From Bacteroidota bacterium (GTDB lineage Bacteria > Bacteroidota > Bacteroidia > Cytophagales > Cyclobacteriaceae): DNA of 64,000 bases. Every line of letters begins with the position of its first letter. Positions within the stretch are counted from its first letter, which is position 1. The stretch lies in assembly GCA_024280115.1 (NCBI GenBank), contig JAJRQT010000210.1, positions 1 through 64,000 on the forward strand, read 5' to 3'. The notes below the pieces were generated by a model, which made no database searches, was not told where the DNA came from, and saw only the letters and a list, made by a program, of their open reading frames with translations. Below, piece after piece: positions 9,560-17,268 of this stretch. Position numbers and translations under genes: made by a program.

Positions 9560-9637
9560 CTCTGTGGAACTTTGTGACTTCTCTGTGGAGCTTTGTGTAA
9601 CAGCTATTTCACAAAGTTGCTCAAAGAAGACACAGAG
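9560..9637. repeat. CTCTGTGGA-type intergenic repeat with inverted arms
   Basis: A ~21-base unit occurs twice in tandem (CTCTGTGGAACTTTGTG at 9560, CTCTGTGGAGCTTTGTG at 9581). It is followed by inverted counterparts: CACAAAG (9610-9616) pairs with CTTTGTG (9591-9597), and CACAGAG (9631-9637) pairs with CTCTGTG. The whole can fold as a long imperfect stem. Repeats built on this word are common between genes in bacterial genomes; no protein is encoded. Confidence 0.5.
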
Positions 9638-9727
9638 AGACTCCAAGAAAACAAAAGAAGCACATAAAAAAGTGTTAACTACTTTATTCTAATTATGAAA
9701 AACGCCTACTTTTTATAATTGTATTTC

Positions 9728-9814
9728 AATGTCGTTTAGTTAAGATAATTATTGTATCACCTCTCCCTTCACCCTCTCGAGAGAGGGATAATAGGTGCTT
9801 AACTAAACGACATT
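9728..9814. repeat. MITE-like element with 17-bp perfect terminal inverted repeats
   Basis: AATGTCGTTTAGTTAAG (9728-9744) is perfectly complementary to CTTAACTAAACGACATT (9798-9814). Inside, CACCT (9759-9763) pairs with AGGTG (9793-9797), and CCCTCTC-GA-GAGAGGG (9772-9787) forms a tight hairpin. The 87-base element has no coding capacity and looks like a non-autonomous palindromic element. Confidence 0.65.
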
Positions 9815-9879
9815 CAATTATATTTTGTATAAATACAAACCGGTTTATTCACATGTCACAGCGAAAAATTTGTATAGCA

Positions 9880-9908
9880 TTGTATGTTTAGTCTGACAAT
9901 TATTTTTG
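9880..9908 (+). promoter_or_regulatory. candidate Bacteroidota promoter for the TIM-barrel gene
   Basis: TATTTTTG at 9901-9908 fits the TAnnTTTG -7 element of the phylum. TTGT at 9880-9883 is a weak -33 element with 17 bases between them. Transcription would begin near 9915, about 40 bases before the ATG at 9955. The -33 match is poor. Confidence 0.35.
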
Positions 9909-9954
9909 TAACTTACATTGACATAAGCTATTTAACACCCTATAAAAAAATCAA

Positions 9955-10857
9955 ATGAGTTCAGCTTCCAGAAGAAATTTTTTAAAATCGATCTTGTTAA
10001 CTCCTATACTTGCATCCAGTCATTCACACCTGTATTCAAGTAATGATCTGGTCAACACTAAGTTCGGACACAAATTTAAAATCAGTCTGAATGTTTATTC
10101 TTTTAATACACTTCTTCGCGAAGGGAAGATTGATCTTTTTGATGTGTTGGATTTCTGTGCAGAATACAATTTCGATGCCATTGATCCGACAGGTTATTAT
10201 TTCCCGGGATATCCTGAAGTTCCAACGGATGCGTATATAAATAAGTTTAAAAGAGCGGCATATATTCTGGGGCTCGATATAAGTGGTACAGGCGTTCGCA
10301 ATGATTTTTCAATTCCCGATGCGGCAAGCCGTAGTGCGGATGTTGAAATGATTAAACAATGGATTGTAGCTGCGGCTAAACTGGGGATTCCCAATGTCCG
10401 TATTTTTTCCGGGAAATCTAATCATGAGGGAAATTCCCGCGATCAGGTTTTTGAATGGATGGCCAGAGATATTAAAAAATGCTGTGAATTCGGGAAGGAA
10501 CATGGTGTAATAATTGCCATTCAAAATCATAATGATTTTCTAAAAACAGCCGATGATGTAGATCGTATTTTTGAGATGGTCGATTCGGAATGGTTGGGAT
10601 TAAATCTTGACATTGGCAGTTATCGCCAAAAAGATCCCTATGAGGAAATAGAGCAAAATATAAATTTTGCCGTTACCTGGCAAATCAAAGAAAATGTATG
10701 GATTGATGATAAGGAGGTACCTACGGATTTTGTAAAGTTATTTGAGATAATAAAGAAAAGTGGTTACCGGGGATACCTTCCTTTGGAAACCCTGGGTGCG
10801 GGCGATCCTTACCAAAAGGTTCCGCGCATGCTTAAAAGTGTAAAAAAAGCCATTTAA
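9955..10857 (+). CDS. secreted sugar phosphate isomerase/epimerase-like TIM-barrel protein
   Basis: 300 residues. The N-terminus carries a twin-arginine-type signal (SRRNFLKS at residues 5-12, then a short hydrophobic run), so export by Tat in folded form is likely. The rest is an AP-endonuclease-2/xylose-isomerase-like TIM barrel: FKISLNVYSFN, YNFDAIDPTGYYFPG, VRIFSGKSNHEGN, HGVIIAIQNHND, LGLNLDIGSY and YRGYLPLETLG. These hold the metal-binding Glu/His/Asp positions typical of the fold (N-H in IQNHND, D in NLDIG, E in LETLG). Members isomerise or epimerise sugars and some act as lyases on 3-keto sugars. DUF1080, two genes upstream, is a frequent partner. The reaction is not identifiable from sequence alone. 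Confidence 0.82.
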   Translation: MSSASRRNFLKSILLTPILASSHSHLYSSNDLVNTKFGHKFKISLNVYSFNTLLREGKIDLFDVLDFCAEYNFDAIDPTGYYFPGYPEVPTDAYINKFKRAAYILGLDISGTGVRNDFSIPDAASRSADVEMIKQWIVAAAKLGIPNVRIFSGKSNHEGNSRDQVFEWMARDIKKCCEFGKEHGVIIAIQNHNDFLKTADDVDRIFEMVDSEWLGLNLDIGSYRQKDPYEEIEQNINFAVTWQIKENVWIDDKEVPTDFVKLFEIIKKSGYRGYLPLETLGAGDPYQKVPRMLKSVKKAI

Positions 10858-10965
10858 CTTCAATAGCCGTAGATAAAGATATTATTAAATGATCTCTGCA
10901 AGTTGAACTCTTAGCTTATAATATTTGTTTTTATAGTGAATTGGGATAATTAAAACTATAAAGAA

Positions 10966-11124
10966 ATGGAGATTTTAAATTATTCTGATCGATTGCCCGC
11001 CAATTTATTTACAGCACAAAAGCTGTTATTGTCCGTGATAAGCTTTATTTGGAATTATACCGGATTGCCAGTGTTTGATTTGATTACTACCAAGATCAAT
11101 GAAAAATGGAAGTACAGGAAGTAA
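10966..11124 (+). CDS. small 52-residue protein upstream of and overlapping the superinfection-immunity-like gene
   Basis: A short frame starting at ATG 10966 encodes 52 residues with one moderately hydrophobic stretch (about residues 18-40, LKLLLS..FIWNYTGLPVF) and a basic C-terminus (EKWKYRK). I do not recognise a family. It overlaps the next gene by 19 bases, an arrangement typical of translationally coupled genes, and it lies after a 108-base gap from the TIM-barrel gene. Its coding status rests on this overlap and ordinary codon use, so it is only moderately supported. Confidence 0.45.
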   Translation: MEILNYSDRLPANLFTAQKLLLSVISFIWNYTGLPVFDLITTKINEKWKYRK

Positions 11125-11318
11125 TATTGTATTTGTTAGCCGCAATTGCATATTTCGTGCCGTTCTATATTGCCAGGTACAGGCGTGTAAATGGACAGCA
11201 AATTGTTTTCTGGTTCAACCTGTTGTTCGGGTGGACAGTTGTCGCCTGGATGATTCTCATTGTCGTGTCTTTATCCTTGGATGGAAACCGTAGCAGGAGC
11301 CATTCACTGACAATCTGA
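11106..11318 (+). CDS. superinfection-immunity-like small membrane protein
   Basis: 70 residues with two transmembrane helices: about 6-24 (VILYLLAAIAYFVPFYIA) and about 33-58 (VFWFNLLFGWTVVAWMILIV), joined by a short basic loop (RYRRVNGQQ). The second helix pattern, NLLFGWT..AW, is the hallmark of the superinfection immunity (Imm) family, whose T4 member blocks entry of superinfecting phage DNA. Chromosomal homologues are widespread and mostly uncharacterised, so a phage-defence function is not established here. No phage genes lie nearby. The start codon lies inside the 3' end of the upstream 52-residue gene. Confidence 0.72.
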   Translation: MEVQEVILYLLAAIAYFVPFYIARYRRVNGQQIVFWFNLLFGWTVVAWMILIVVSLSLDGNRSRSHSLTI

Positions 11319-11444
11319 TAAAAGATCCGGCATATTTAACCTCTTTTAATGATTTCATTTTTGAAACCGTGCGGGAATGGTGCATGGTAAGAAATGAGCG
11401 TTTTGACTTGATTTTTACTTCAAGAATAACTAAAACAAATCGTA

Positions 11445-13907
11445 TCACCACCACCCTTCGGGCATGTTTTCGATATCTTCAAATGCATTGTTCACTCCTC
11501 CGGCAGGTCCATAAAAAACACTACCTCCATAGGTAGTAAGGAACAACATCCCCGGATTGTTGATATCTGGTATGGCTCGCTGACCCCATTTAAATCGATA
11601 ACCTTCAATTCTTTTCCAGCTATTACCATAATCATCGCTACGGAATGCTGCATTTTGAAAAGTATTGATAAATATTTCGTTTGGTTTTTTAGGATCCATT
11701 CCGGCGGCATTTACGCGATAATTTTCTTGAAAGCACTGATTCCATGTCAAGCCACCATCAGTTGTTTTTAAAACTCCACCATGAACATCTTTACCATCCA
11801 TTGTCCGTGGCCAGCAACTTAAATACATGTTTTTAGAATTATTTGGATCAATGAGTAAATCGTGGGGTGCATTTACACCGGTTGGGAGCTGAACAGGTAT
11901 CCAGCTTTTCGCATCATCATCACTAAAATACAATGCACCGGCAATTATTTTATTTCCGGGTTTGCCCCTGGTCATTAAAACAAATAATCTGCCATTGGCA
12001 TTTCTCCGAAGTTGCCATGCATATCGATTGTCACCTAGCCCGGTATTTGACTCATTCCAGGAGAGACCACCATCAGTCGATTTGTAAACACCTTTATCAA
12101 ACACGCTTACATACATGATTCTGGCATCCAATGGTGAATCGGGGTCTATTAATATGTTTGTACAAACTGAATTTTCAGGGATACCCTTATTGCTTTTTTG
12201 CCAACTTTTACCACTGTCATCAGATCTGGCTACTCCACCTTTAAATCGTTCAAAGCCTCTATTGCCAAACATTTTATCTCTCGGTAAATCATGAGCATTT
12301 GCCCATACCGACCATACACGCCCCTTGATTTTAGGATCAAATTCAATCCAGTAGCAAGTGTTTTGCCAGGACCTTGGGATGTTATTCAGTGCATGGAACC
12401 AACTCTTTCCTCCATTGAATGTATGGAAAAGTCCCATGTCGGTGTAACTGATGAAGAAGTGATCCTTATTGAAAGGATCGAAATGAACACCATAACAAGT
12501 AGTGACATCAAGACCTCCGCTGGCAAAGGATCCGTCCGGCTGATTGTGGCTGTATAATTGTTCCCATGTTTTTCCGCCATCGATGGTTTTATAACCACGG
12601 CCATTGTCTCCGGCCATACAGATATTTGGGTTTCCGGGAGCTACGGAAAGGTCAATTGGACTCCCTCCCCAACCCGGATCAAAACTTTGCTCCATCCAGG
12701 AACCTTCAAAATTATCTGTGATATAACCCCTGGGAGAGGACGATCGCAATACTGGTTTCCAGTTGTCTCCTCCGTTTTCAGTTTTAAGGATGGTAAATTG
12801 CATTTCGGAGGTGCCATCTTCCGTTGATGTTGGTATATTAACGGAAATATAGGCTACACTCGGATTGGACTCACATACGGCAAGACCTCTTCTGAAAGAT
12901 GGTAATTTATCCGGGGCAACACGATCAAACAATCCATTATTTATTTGCTTCCAGCTTTTACCCAAATCTTCACTTACATACATACCTCCAAGAATCTTTC
13001 CGTTAGCACGACTAAAAGAAGATTGAATATAAATCGACGTTCCCGAGTCATCCGTACCACCTTTTACAGCAATCATTTTCTTTACAGGGAGTGGAAATTG
13101 TTGAACCTTTCCGGAGATTAAATTAATCCGGACACAAGCACTTTCAGTAAAAACTGTTACCTCATTTGGCTGTCCGTGGATACTACCCGGGAATATGGCC
13201 TTTACATTTTGACCTGGAACTTTACTGACAAGTTCCCAGTTTTCTCCATAATCGGTTGACATGACCAGCATCGTAGTTAAATCATCTACGCCCTGGCTGC
13301 CCATATAGGATTTCAATGGCGAGAGCCCTAAGAATATTCGATGATTATCCGTAGGATCTACTTCCACCTTATCTATACAACCATCAATCGCTCCTTCGAT
13401 GAATTCCGAAGGAAGAAGATCTGTATTTTGTAGATTTTTAATTTTTTTAGCTTTGCTGATATCAGGGTAAATGATACGCCAACGTTTTCCTTGATCCTCT
13501 GACCGGTAGAGCATACTTAAACCTGAACCACGATCTTCGCTGTGGCGGTAACCCCGTGTGGCGGTGTAAATTGTATTAGAATTTACAGGATCGAATTCAA
13601 AATCATCCGGAACTGTCCACAGGTTAAACATGCGCCAACTATCACCGCCATTCTTTGAAATATACGCTCCTGTCATATCGCAATGGGTGAGGATCAGATT
13701 TTCGTCAAACGGACTGATGGTCGGTAAAAGTACTCCACCGCCACCCCCAGGGCCAATTACTTTCCAGGGGATTGATGTATTTGAGCTTGCCTCCTGGACT
13801 ATTGTCTTATTTTCACTACTGCAAGCTGCGATAAAAAGAAAAATGGATATGGCTAATGAATAAAAACGATATGGGCGGTAGGTGGGCATGATATTATTAA
13901 TTTTCAT
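11445..13907 (-). CDS. Asp-box beta-propeller lipoprotein (GH74/sialidase-like)
   Basis: 820 residues with a lipoprotein signal (IAAC, Cys29); ATG at 13889 is a possible alternative start. I count twelve Asp-box motifs of the form S/T-x-D-x-G-x-x-W: SKNGGDSW, SEDQGKRW, STDYGENW, SEDLGKSW, TENGGDNW, TIDGGKTW, TFNGGKSW, SDDSGKSW, STDGGLSW, SDDDAKSW, TTDGGLTW and SDDYGNSW. This fits two tandem beta-propellers, as in GH74 xyloglucanases and sortilin/BNR proteins. An Asp in THCDMTGAY near the N-terminus and an Asp in MAGDNGRGY mid-protein stand where GH74 has its two catalytic acids, so enzymatic activity is possible. The C-terminus ends in MPEGWW. It is divergent from the fusion gene at 14089, with a shared 181-base upstream region. 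Substrate unknown. Confidence 0.75.
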   Translation of the reverse strand: MKINNIMPTYRPYRFYSLAISIFLFIAACSSENKTIVQEASSNTSIPWKVIGPGGGGGVLLPTISPFDENLILTHCDMTGAYISKNGGDSWRMFNLWTVPDDFEFDPVNSNTIYTATRGYRHSEDRGSGLSMLYRSEDQGKRWRIIYPDISKAKKIKNLQNTDLLPSEFIEGAIDGCIDKVEVDPTDNHRIFLGLSPLKSYMGSQGVDDLTTMLVMSTDYGENWELVSKVPGQNVKAIFPGSIHGQPNEVTVFTESACVRINLISGKVQQFPLPVKKMIAVKGGTDDSGTSIYIQSSFSRANGKILGGMYVSEDLGKSWKQINNGLFDRVAPDKLPSFRRGLAVCESNPSVAYISVNIPTSTEDGTSEMQFTILKTENGGDNWKPVLRSSSPRGYITDNFEGSWMEQSFDPGWGGSPIDLSVAPGNPNICMAGDNGRGYKTIDGGKTWEQLYSHNQPDGSFASGGLDVTTCYGVHFDPFNKDHFFISYTDMGLFHTFNGGKSWFHALNNIPRSWQNTCYWIEFDPKIKGRVWSVWANAHDLPRDKMFGNRGFERFKGGVARSDDSGKSWQKSNKGIPENSVCTNILIDPDSPLDARIMYVSVFDKGVYKSTDGGLSWNESNTGLGDNRYAWQLRRNANGRLFVLMTRGKPGNKIIAGALYFSDDDAKSWIPVQLPTGVNAPHDLLIDPNNSKNMYLSCWPRTMDGKDVHGGVLKTTDGGLTWNQCFQENYRVNAAGMDPKKPNEIFINTFQNAAFRSDDYGNSWKRIEGYRFKWGQRAIPDINNPGMLFLTTYGGSVFYGPAGGVNNAFEDIENMPEGWW

Positions 13908-14088
13908 TTCATTTTCTAATTAAAATTATATAATTATAATTAAACTATAATAATGTTAAGAAATAAATTAGAAAGAAAAAATAAGTTAAAATTTGTGTAG
14001 AAAATAAAGTGCATTAAATTTAGATTCAATATATAGCTGTGGAAAAAATCAATTAATTCCGGAGGCAAAGTTTTTACCATTTCAAATT

Positions 14089-17004
14089 ATGAGTTCAAAG
14101 AGATTATTGATCGTTTTTGGGATTCTTCTAATGGTTTTTTCATATGGTTGGCTATGTTCCCAAGAAACCATTCCATCAGTAAAAGAAGAAGAAATATACT
14201 TTCCTCCTTCAGATTTACTAGGTGGATGGAGAACGGCAACAACAGATGAAGAAATACTTCAGGTTGCCGGTATGAGGAAAAGTAAACTGGACGATGCTTT
14301 CGAGTTTGTCAGAACAACAACAAAAAGCGGGGGGCTACTTGTTGTCAGGAATGGATATCTTGTTTATGAAGATTATTTTGGGAAGGGACAACGTGAGGCA
14401 ACGCCAAATCTGGGATCCTGTGGTAAATCGTTTACAAGTATCGCGGTTGGCATTTTGATGGAGGAGCATCCCGAACTGTTTCCCAACGGGTTGGATCAAA
14501 AAATCTTCACGCCGACTTATTTTCCTGCAAAGGCTTTTCCGTTGCCCGATCCGAATATGGCAGATATAAAGCTTGGCCAGCTTTTGAGCTTTTCAGCAGG
14601 CATCAGGGGCAATAACCCTGTTTATATCAATGGTGTGCAGTCAAAAATCAACCCTGTTGGTCCGGATGGGTGGTATGGTATGACTGACGGATATGCTTTA
14701 GGGCTGGAAGAAGGCAAAATGAATGATGTTCCATTTAGCGCCAAAACCCTCTGGTGCAGACCAGGTGGTGGTTATTCCTACGCGACAGCATCCATCCACG
14801 ATGCATCTGTTATGGTGCGTCATATTGCCCAAATGGAGTTGGAGGATTACATAGCAATACATCTTGCCAAGCCTTTAGAGTGGGGGCGCTGGGGTTATGG
14901 ATATAAATACGCCTCAAAGGTTAATCATACTCCTGGCGGAGGGGGCATTGCTTTGCGGAGCACAGATATGTTGCGTTTTTGCTACATGCTTTTGCATGGA
15001 GGGCGATGGAACGGGCAGCAAATTGTTCCTGAGGAATACATTCTTGCAGCTTCAAATGCTTCATCCTATAACCCACATTATCCTTATAGCTTGCAGTTTA
15101 ATGTCAATTCGCATGAAGAAATAAGCACATTGCCCACAGATGCTTATTGGAAAATCGGTTCGGGTGGACATTGTTTATATATTGTTCCATCTCTTGATTT
15201 GATCGTCTGGAAAATGGGTGGCCGCGATGGTCAGTCTGGTGTAAATGACACTGGGCTTCCTGAGCCGGAACCATTGCCAAACCCCAATCAGCCTGTTACT
15301 GATGGGCCGGTATTTAAGGGAGATGTTTATGCCAAAACATTGGAGGTGGTCATCAGTTCGATTGTGGAAGAAGATAAATTCTCAGATGTTTTACAGGGAC
15401 AGATAATGCCAGACCCGAATCACCCGGATAAATTAGTTCTGAATAAGGATGATGATCAGGACGGGCAACGGGATCCTTTTTTCCTTTGTGGACCGGGAGA
15501 TCCGGAAGGTTTCTTGTATCGGGGAAAACGGAATTCTGATGGAACCAGGGATGGGGATCAAGCAGATATAATTAATAAAATGATCCGGCATGGAGGCAAT
15601 AGCATTTATTTAATGGCGGTTCGCACCAATGGCGGCGATGCCTGGAAAAGTAATAGAGATGATCCGGCTACCTATCCGGATGATATGCATAATCCATGGA
15701 TCGGGCAAAATCCTGAAAACGGTTTGAATGAAGCAATTCTGGATCAATGGGAAGGTTGGTTTGAATTAATGGATGAACATGATATTACCATTTATTTTAT
15801 CATTTATGATGATGCAATAAATGTCGCGGAACAGTTTGGGTGGTCTCTTGATAGCGGAGGGGAGTTAGACAAAAATGAAAAAAAGTTTATTCAAGCTTTG
15901 GTGCAAAGATTTAAACATCACAAACGTCTGATTTGGTGTGTAATGGAGGAAGGCCAGGAAATTGGTCAGGAGTGGCAGTTGCATATTTCAAAGATTGCGG
16001 AGGCGATCCGGGAAGCTGACAACCACAATCACATCATTGCTTCGCATCAACTGGGTGGCAATATTTTTTACCATGAAAATGATCCTAATATTACTCAGTT
16101 TGCAATCCAAACTGATAAAGATGCTGTTGAAAGTATCTCCGATTTGCACGAATGGATGCTACAAGCCTGGAAAAATTCCAACGGGAGGTATCAGCTGAAT
16201 ATGGCGGAGGATTATGTGCATGGTAACATTTCAATTCCCAATAATGATAGAGAAGATATCAGGAAAAGAAGTTGGGCGGCAGCCATGGCGGGCTCCTATG
16301 TAATGATTTTTGGCATGGATATCGCAAATTCCGCAGAGTCATGGTTAGCTGATTGTCGAACTTTGCAAACTTTTTTTGAAGGGACTAATTTTAATCAGAT
16401 GATTCCAAATGATTTGTTAGCTTATGGAGAAACAGATTATGTATTGGCAAATGAACCATATGATTATATTATTTATTCCTCCACAGCGAACGGTAATCTG
16501 GGTTTGAAGAATCTGGATCAAGGGAATTATACCCTAATGTGGCTGGACTGCTCAAGTGGCGAAGAAAGAGTTCAAAAAGATATAGCAATAGCTTCAGGAG
16601 ATCAAAAATGGAATAAACCTTCAAAATTTGGCAATGAAGTCGCATTATATCTTCATAGAAAAGACCGGAGACCGGAGACAAGGATGATCCCCACCACAAC
16701 TAGAGACATTGATATTAGCAATAAAACAACAAATACCCCGCCTGTTGTTACCGGTGAAACCATTCGGGTAAAGAAGAATTCAAACAGATATATTCAACTG
16801 ATCTATAAAGATGCGGATGGAGGCCCAGGGCCATACACAATAACCATTACTGAGTTTCCTGAGCATGGAACTTTGTCGGGAGTGGGAAATGACAGGTTTT
16901 ATATGCCGGATCAGGATTATTCGGGAAAGGATCAATTTTCGTGGAAAGTGAATGATGGCAAGAATGATTCCAATGTAGCGAAAATTGATTTGATAATAAA
17001 TTGA
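14089..17004 (+). CDS. fusion protein: serine beta-lactamase domain + TIM-barrel glycosidase-like domain + cadherin-like Ig domain
   Basis: 971 residues with an N-terminal signal sequence (to about 24). Residues ~60-410 form a beta-lactamase/class C esterase domain with the S-x-x-K motif S110-CGK113, a Y-S-Y motif in GGGYSYATAS in place of Y-x-N, and a GSGGH motif near its end. Residues ~440-870 are a different domain, opening with the Asp-rich DDDQDGQRDP and containing GGNSIYLMAVRTNGGD, DQWEGWFELMDEHDI, RLIWCVMEEGQE and AAAMAGSYVMIFGMD. This looks like a TIM-barrel glycosidase of the DUF4038/GH140 type with a Glu in CVMEEGQE as candidate catalytic residue. Residues ~880-971 (PPVVTGETIRVKK to the end) are a cadherin-like Ig repeat. 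The frame is continuous, so the fusion is real in this assembly. Confidence 0.8.
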   Translation: MSSKRLLIVFGILLMVFSYGWLCSQETIPSVKEEEIYFPPSDLLGGWRTATTDEEILQVAGMRKSKLDDAFEFVRTTTKSGGLLVVRNGYLVYEDYFGKGQREATPNLGSCGKSFTSIAVGILMEEHPELFPNGLDQKIFTPTYFPAKAFPLPDPNMADIKLGQLLSFSAGIRGNNPVYINGVQSKINPVGPDGWYGMTDGYALGLEEGKMNDVPFSAKTLWCRPGGGYSYATASIHDASVMVRHIAQMELEDYIAIHLAKPLEWGRWGYGYKYASKVNHTPGGGGIALRSTDMLRFCYMLLHGGRWNGQQIVPEEYILAASNASSYNPHYPYSLQFNVNSHEEISTLPTDAYWKIGSGGHCLYIVPSLDLIVWKMGGRDGQSGVNDTGLPEPEPLPNPNQPVTDGPVFKGDVYAKTLEVVISSIVEEDKFSDVLQGQIMPDPNHPDKLVLNKDDDQDGQRDPFFLCGPGDPEGFLYRGKRNSDGTRDGDQADIINKMIRHGGNSIYLMAVRTNGGDAWKSNRDDPATYPDDMHNPWIGQNPENGLNEAILDQWEGWFELMDEHDITIYFIIYDDAINVAEQFGWSLDSGGELDKNEKKFIQALVQRFKHHKRLIWCVMEEGQEIGQEWQLHISKIAEAIREADNHNHIIASHQLGGNIFYHENDPNITQFAIQTDKDAVESISDLHEWMLQAWKNSNGRYQLNMAEDYVHGNISIPNNDREDIRKRSWAAAMAGSYVMIFGMDIANSAESWLADCRTLQTFFEGTNFNQMIPNDLLAYGETDYVLANEPYDYIIYSSTANGNLGLKNLDQGNYTLMWLDCSSGEERVQKDIAIASGDQKWNKPSKFGNEVALYLHRKDRRPETRMIPTTTRDIDISNKTTNTPPVVTGETIRVKKNSNRYIQLIYKDADGGPGPYTITITEFPEHGTLSGVGNDRFYMPDQDYSGKDQFSWKVNDGKNDSNVAKIDLIIN

Positions 17005-17132
17005 ACCTTGAGGATTATAACGTAGAACTTAAATTTTAGAAATAGAAATTAGTTTAAATCATCAATATTCTTTTCCATTTGAAAAGGTATTGGCATAGGG
17101 TAATCAAGTTTAGAAAAATTTTATATCCTACA

Positions 17133-17191
17133 CCTCGGTCTGTGGCTCACAGACAGAAAACCTGAATAGTTTAATGGTCTGTGAGCCACAG
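17133..17191. repeat. double-palindrome intergenic repeat, copy 2
   Basis: CTGTGGCTCACAGAC (17140-17154) is perfectly complementary to GTCTGTGAGCCACAG (17177-17191) across 22 bases. Each arm is itself a small hairpin (GTCTGTG-GCT-CACAGAC at 17138-17154). The word CCTCGGTCTGTG (17133-17144) recurs inverted at 18803-18814, so this is the same family as copy 3. It is followed by a T-run (GGCTTTTT) and may also terminate transcription from the fusion gene. Confidence 0.65.
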
Positions 17192-17208
17192 TCCATGGCT
17201 TTTTAAAT

Positions 17209-17216
17209 TATTTTTG
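17209..17216 (+). promoter_or_regulatory. candidate -7 promoter element before the DUF1593 gene
   Basis: TATTTTTG matches the TAnnTTTG -7 consensus and lies 52 bases before the ATG at 17269. No good -33 TTTG is visible because the upstream bases belong to the palindromic repeat. Confidence 0.28.
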
Positions 17217-17268
17217 CTTTAAACCCGATTGCCCTGAGTATTGACACTATCACTGTTAAGCACATATA

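Larger units (their letters stand above)
9412..9954. other. repeat-rich intergenic region
   Basis: 543 bases with no credible gene. From left to right it holds an AT-rich part, a CTCTGTGGA/CTTTGTG repeat block (9560-9637), a long inverted-repeat element (9728-9814) and a candidate promoter for the downstream TIM-barrel gene (9880-9908). Confidence 0.6.

Noticed and set aside
11099..11293. 64-residue frame overlapping the superinfection-immunity-like gene
   Set aside because: Out-of-frame shadow of a gene with a clear family signature; Cys-rich random-looking composition.
10966..11318. Prophage remnant suggested by the superinfection-immunity-like gene
   Set aside because: No integrase, structural or lysis gene nearby, and chromosomal copies of this family are common.
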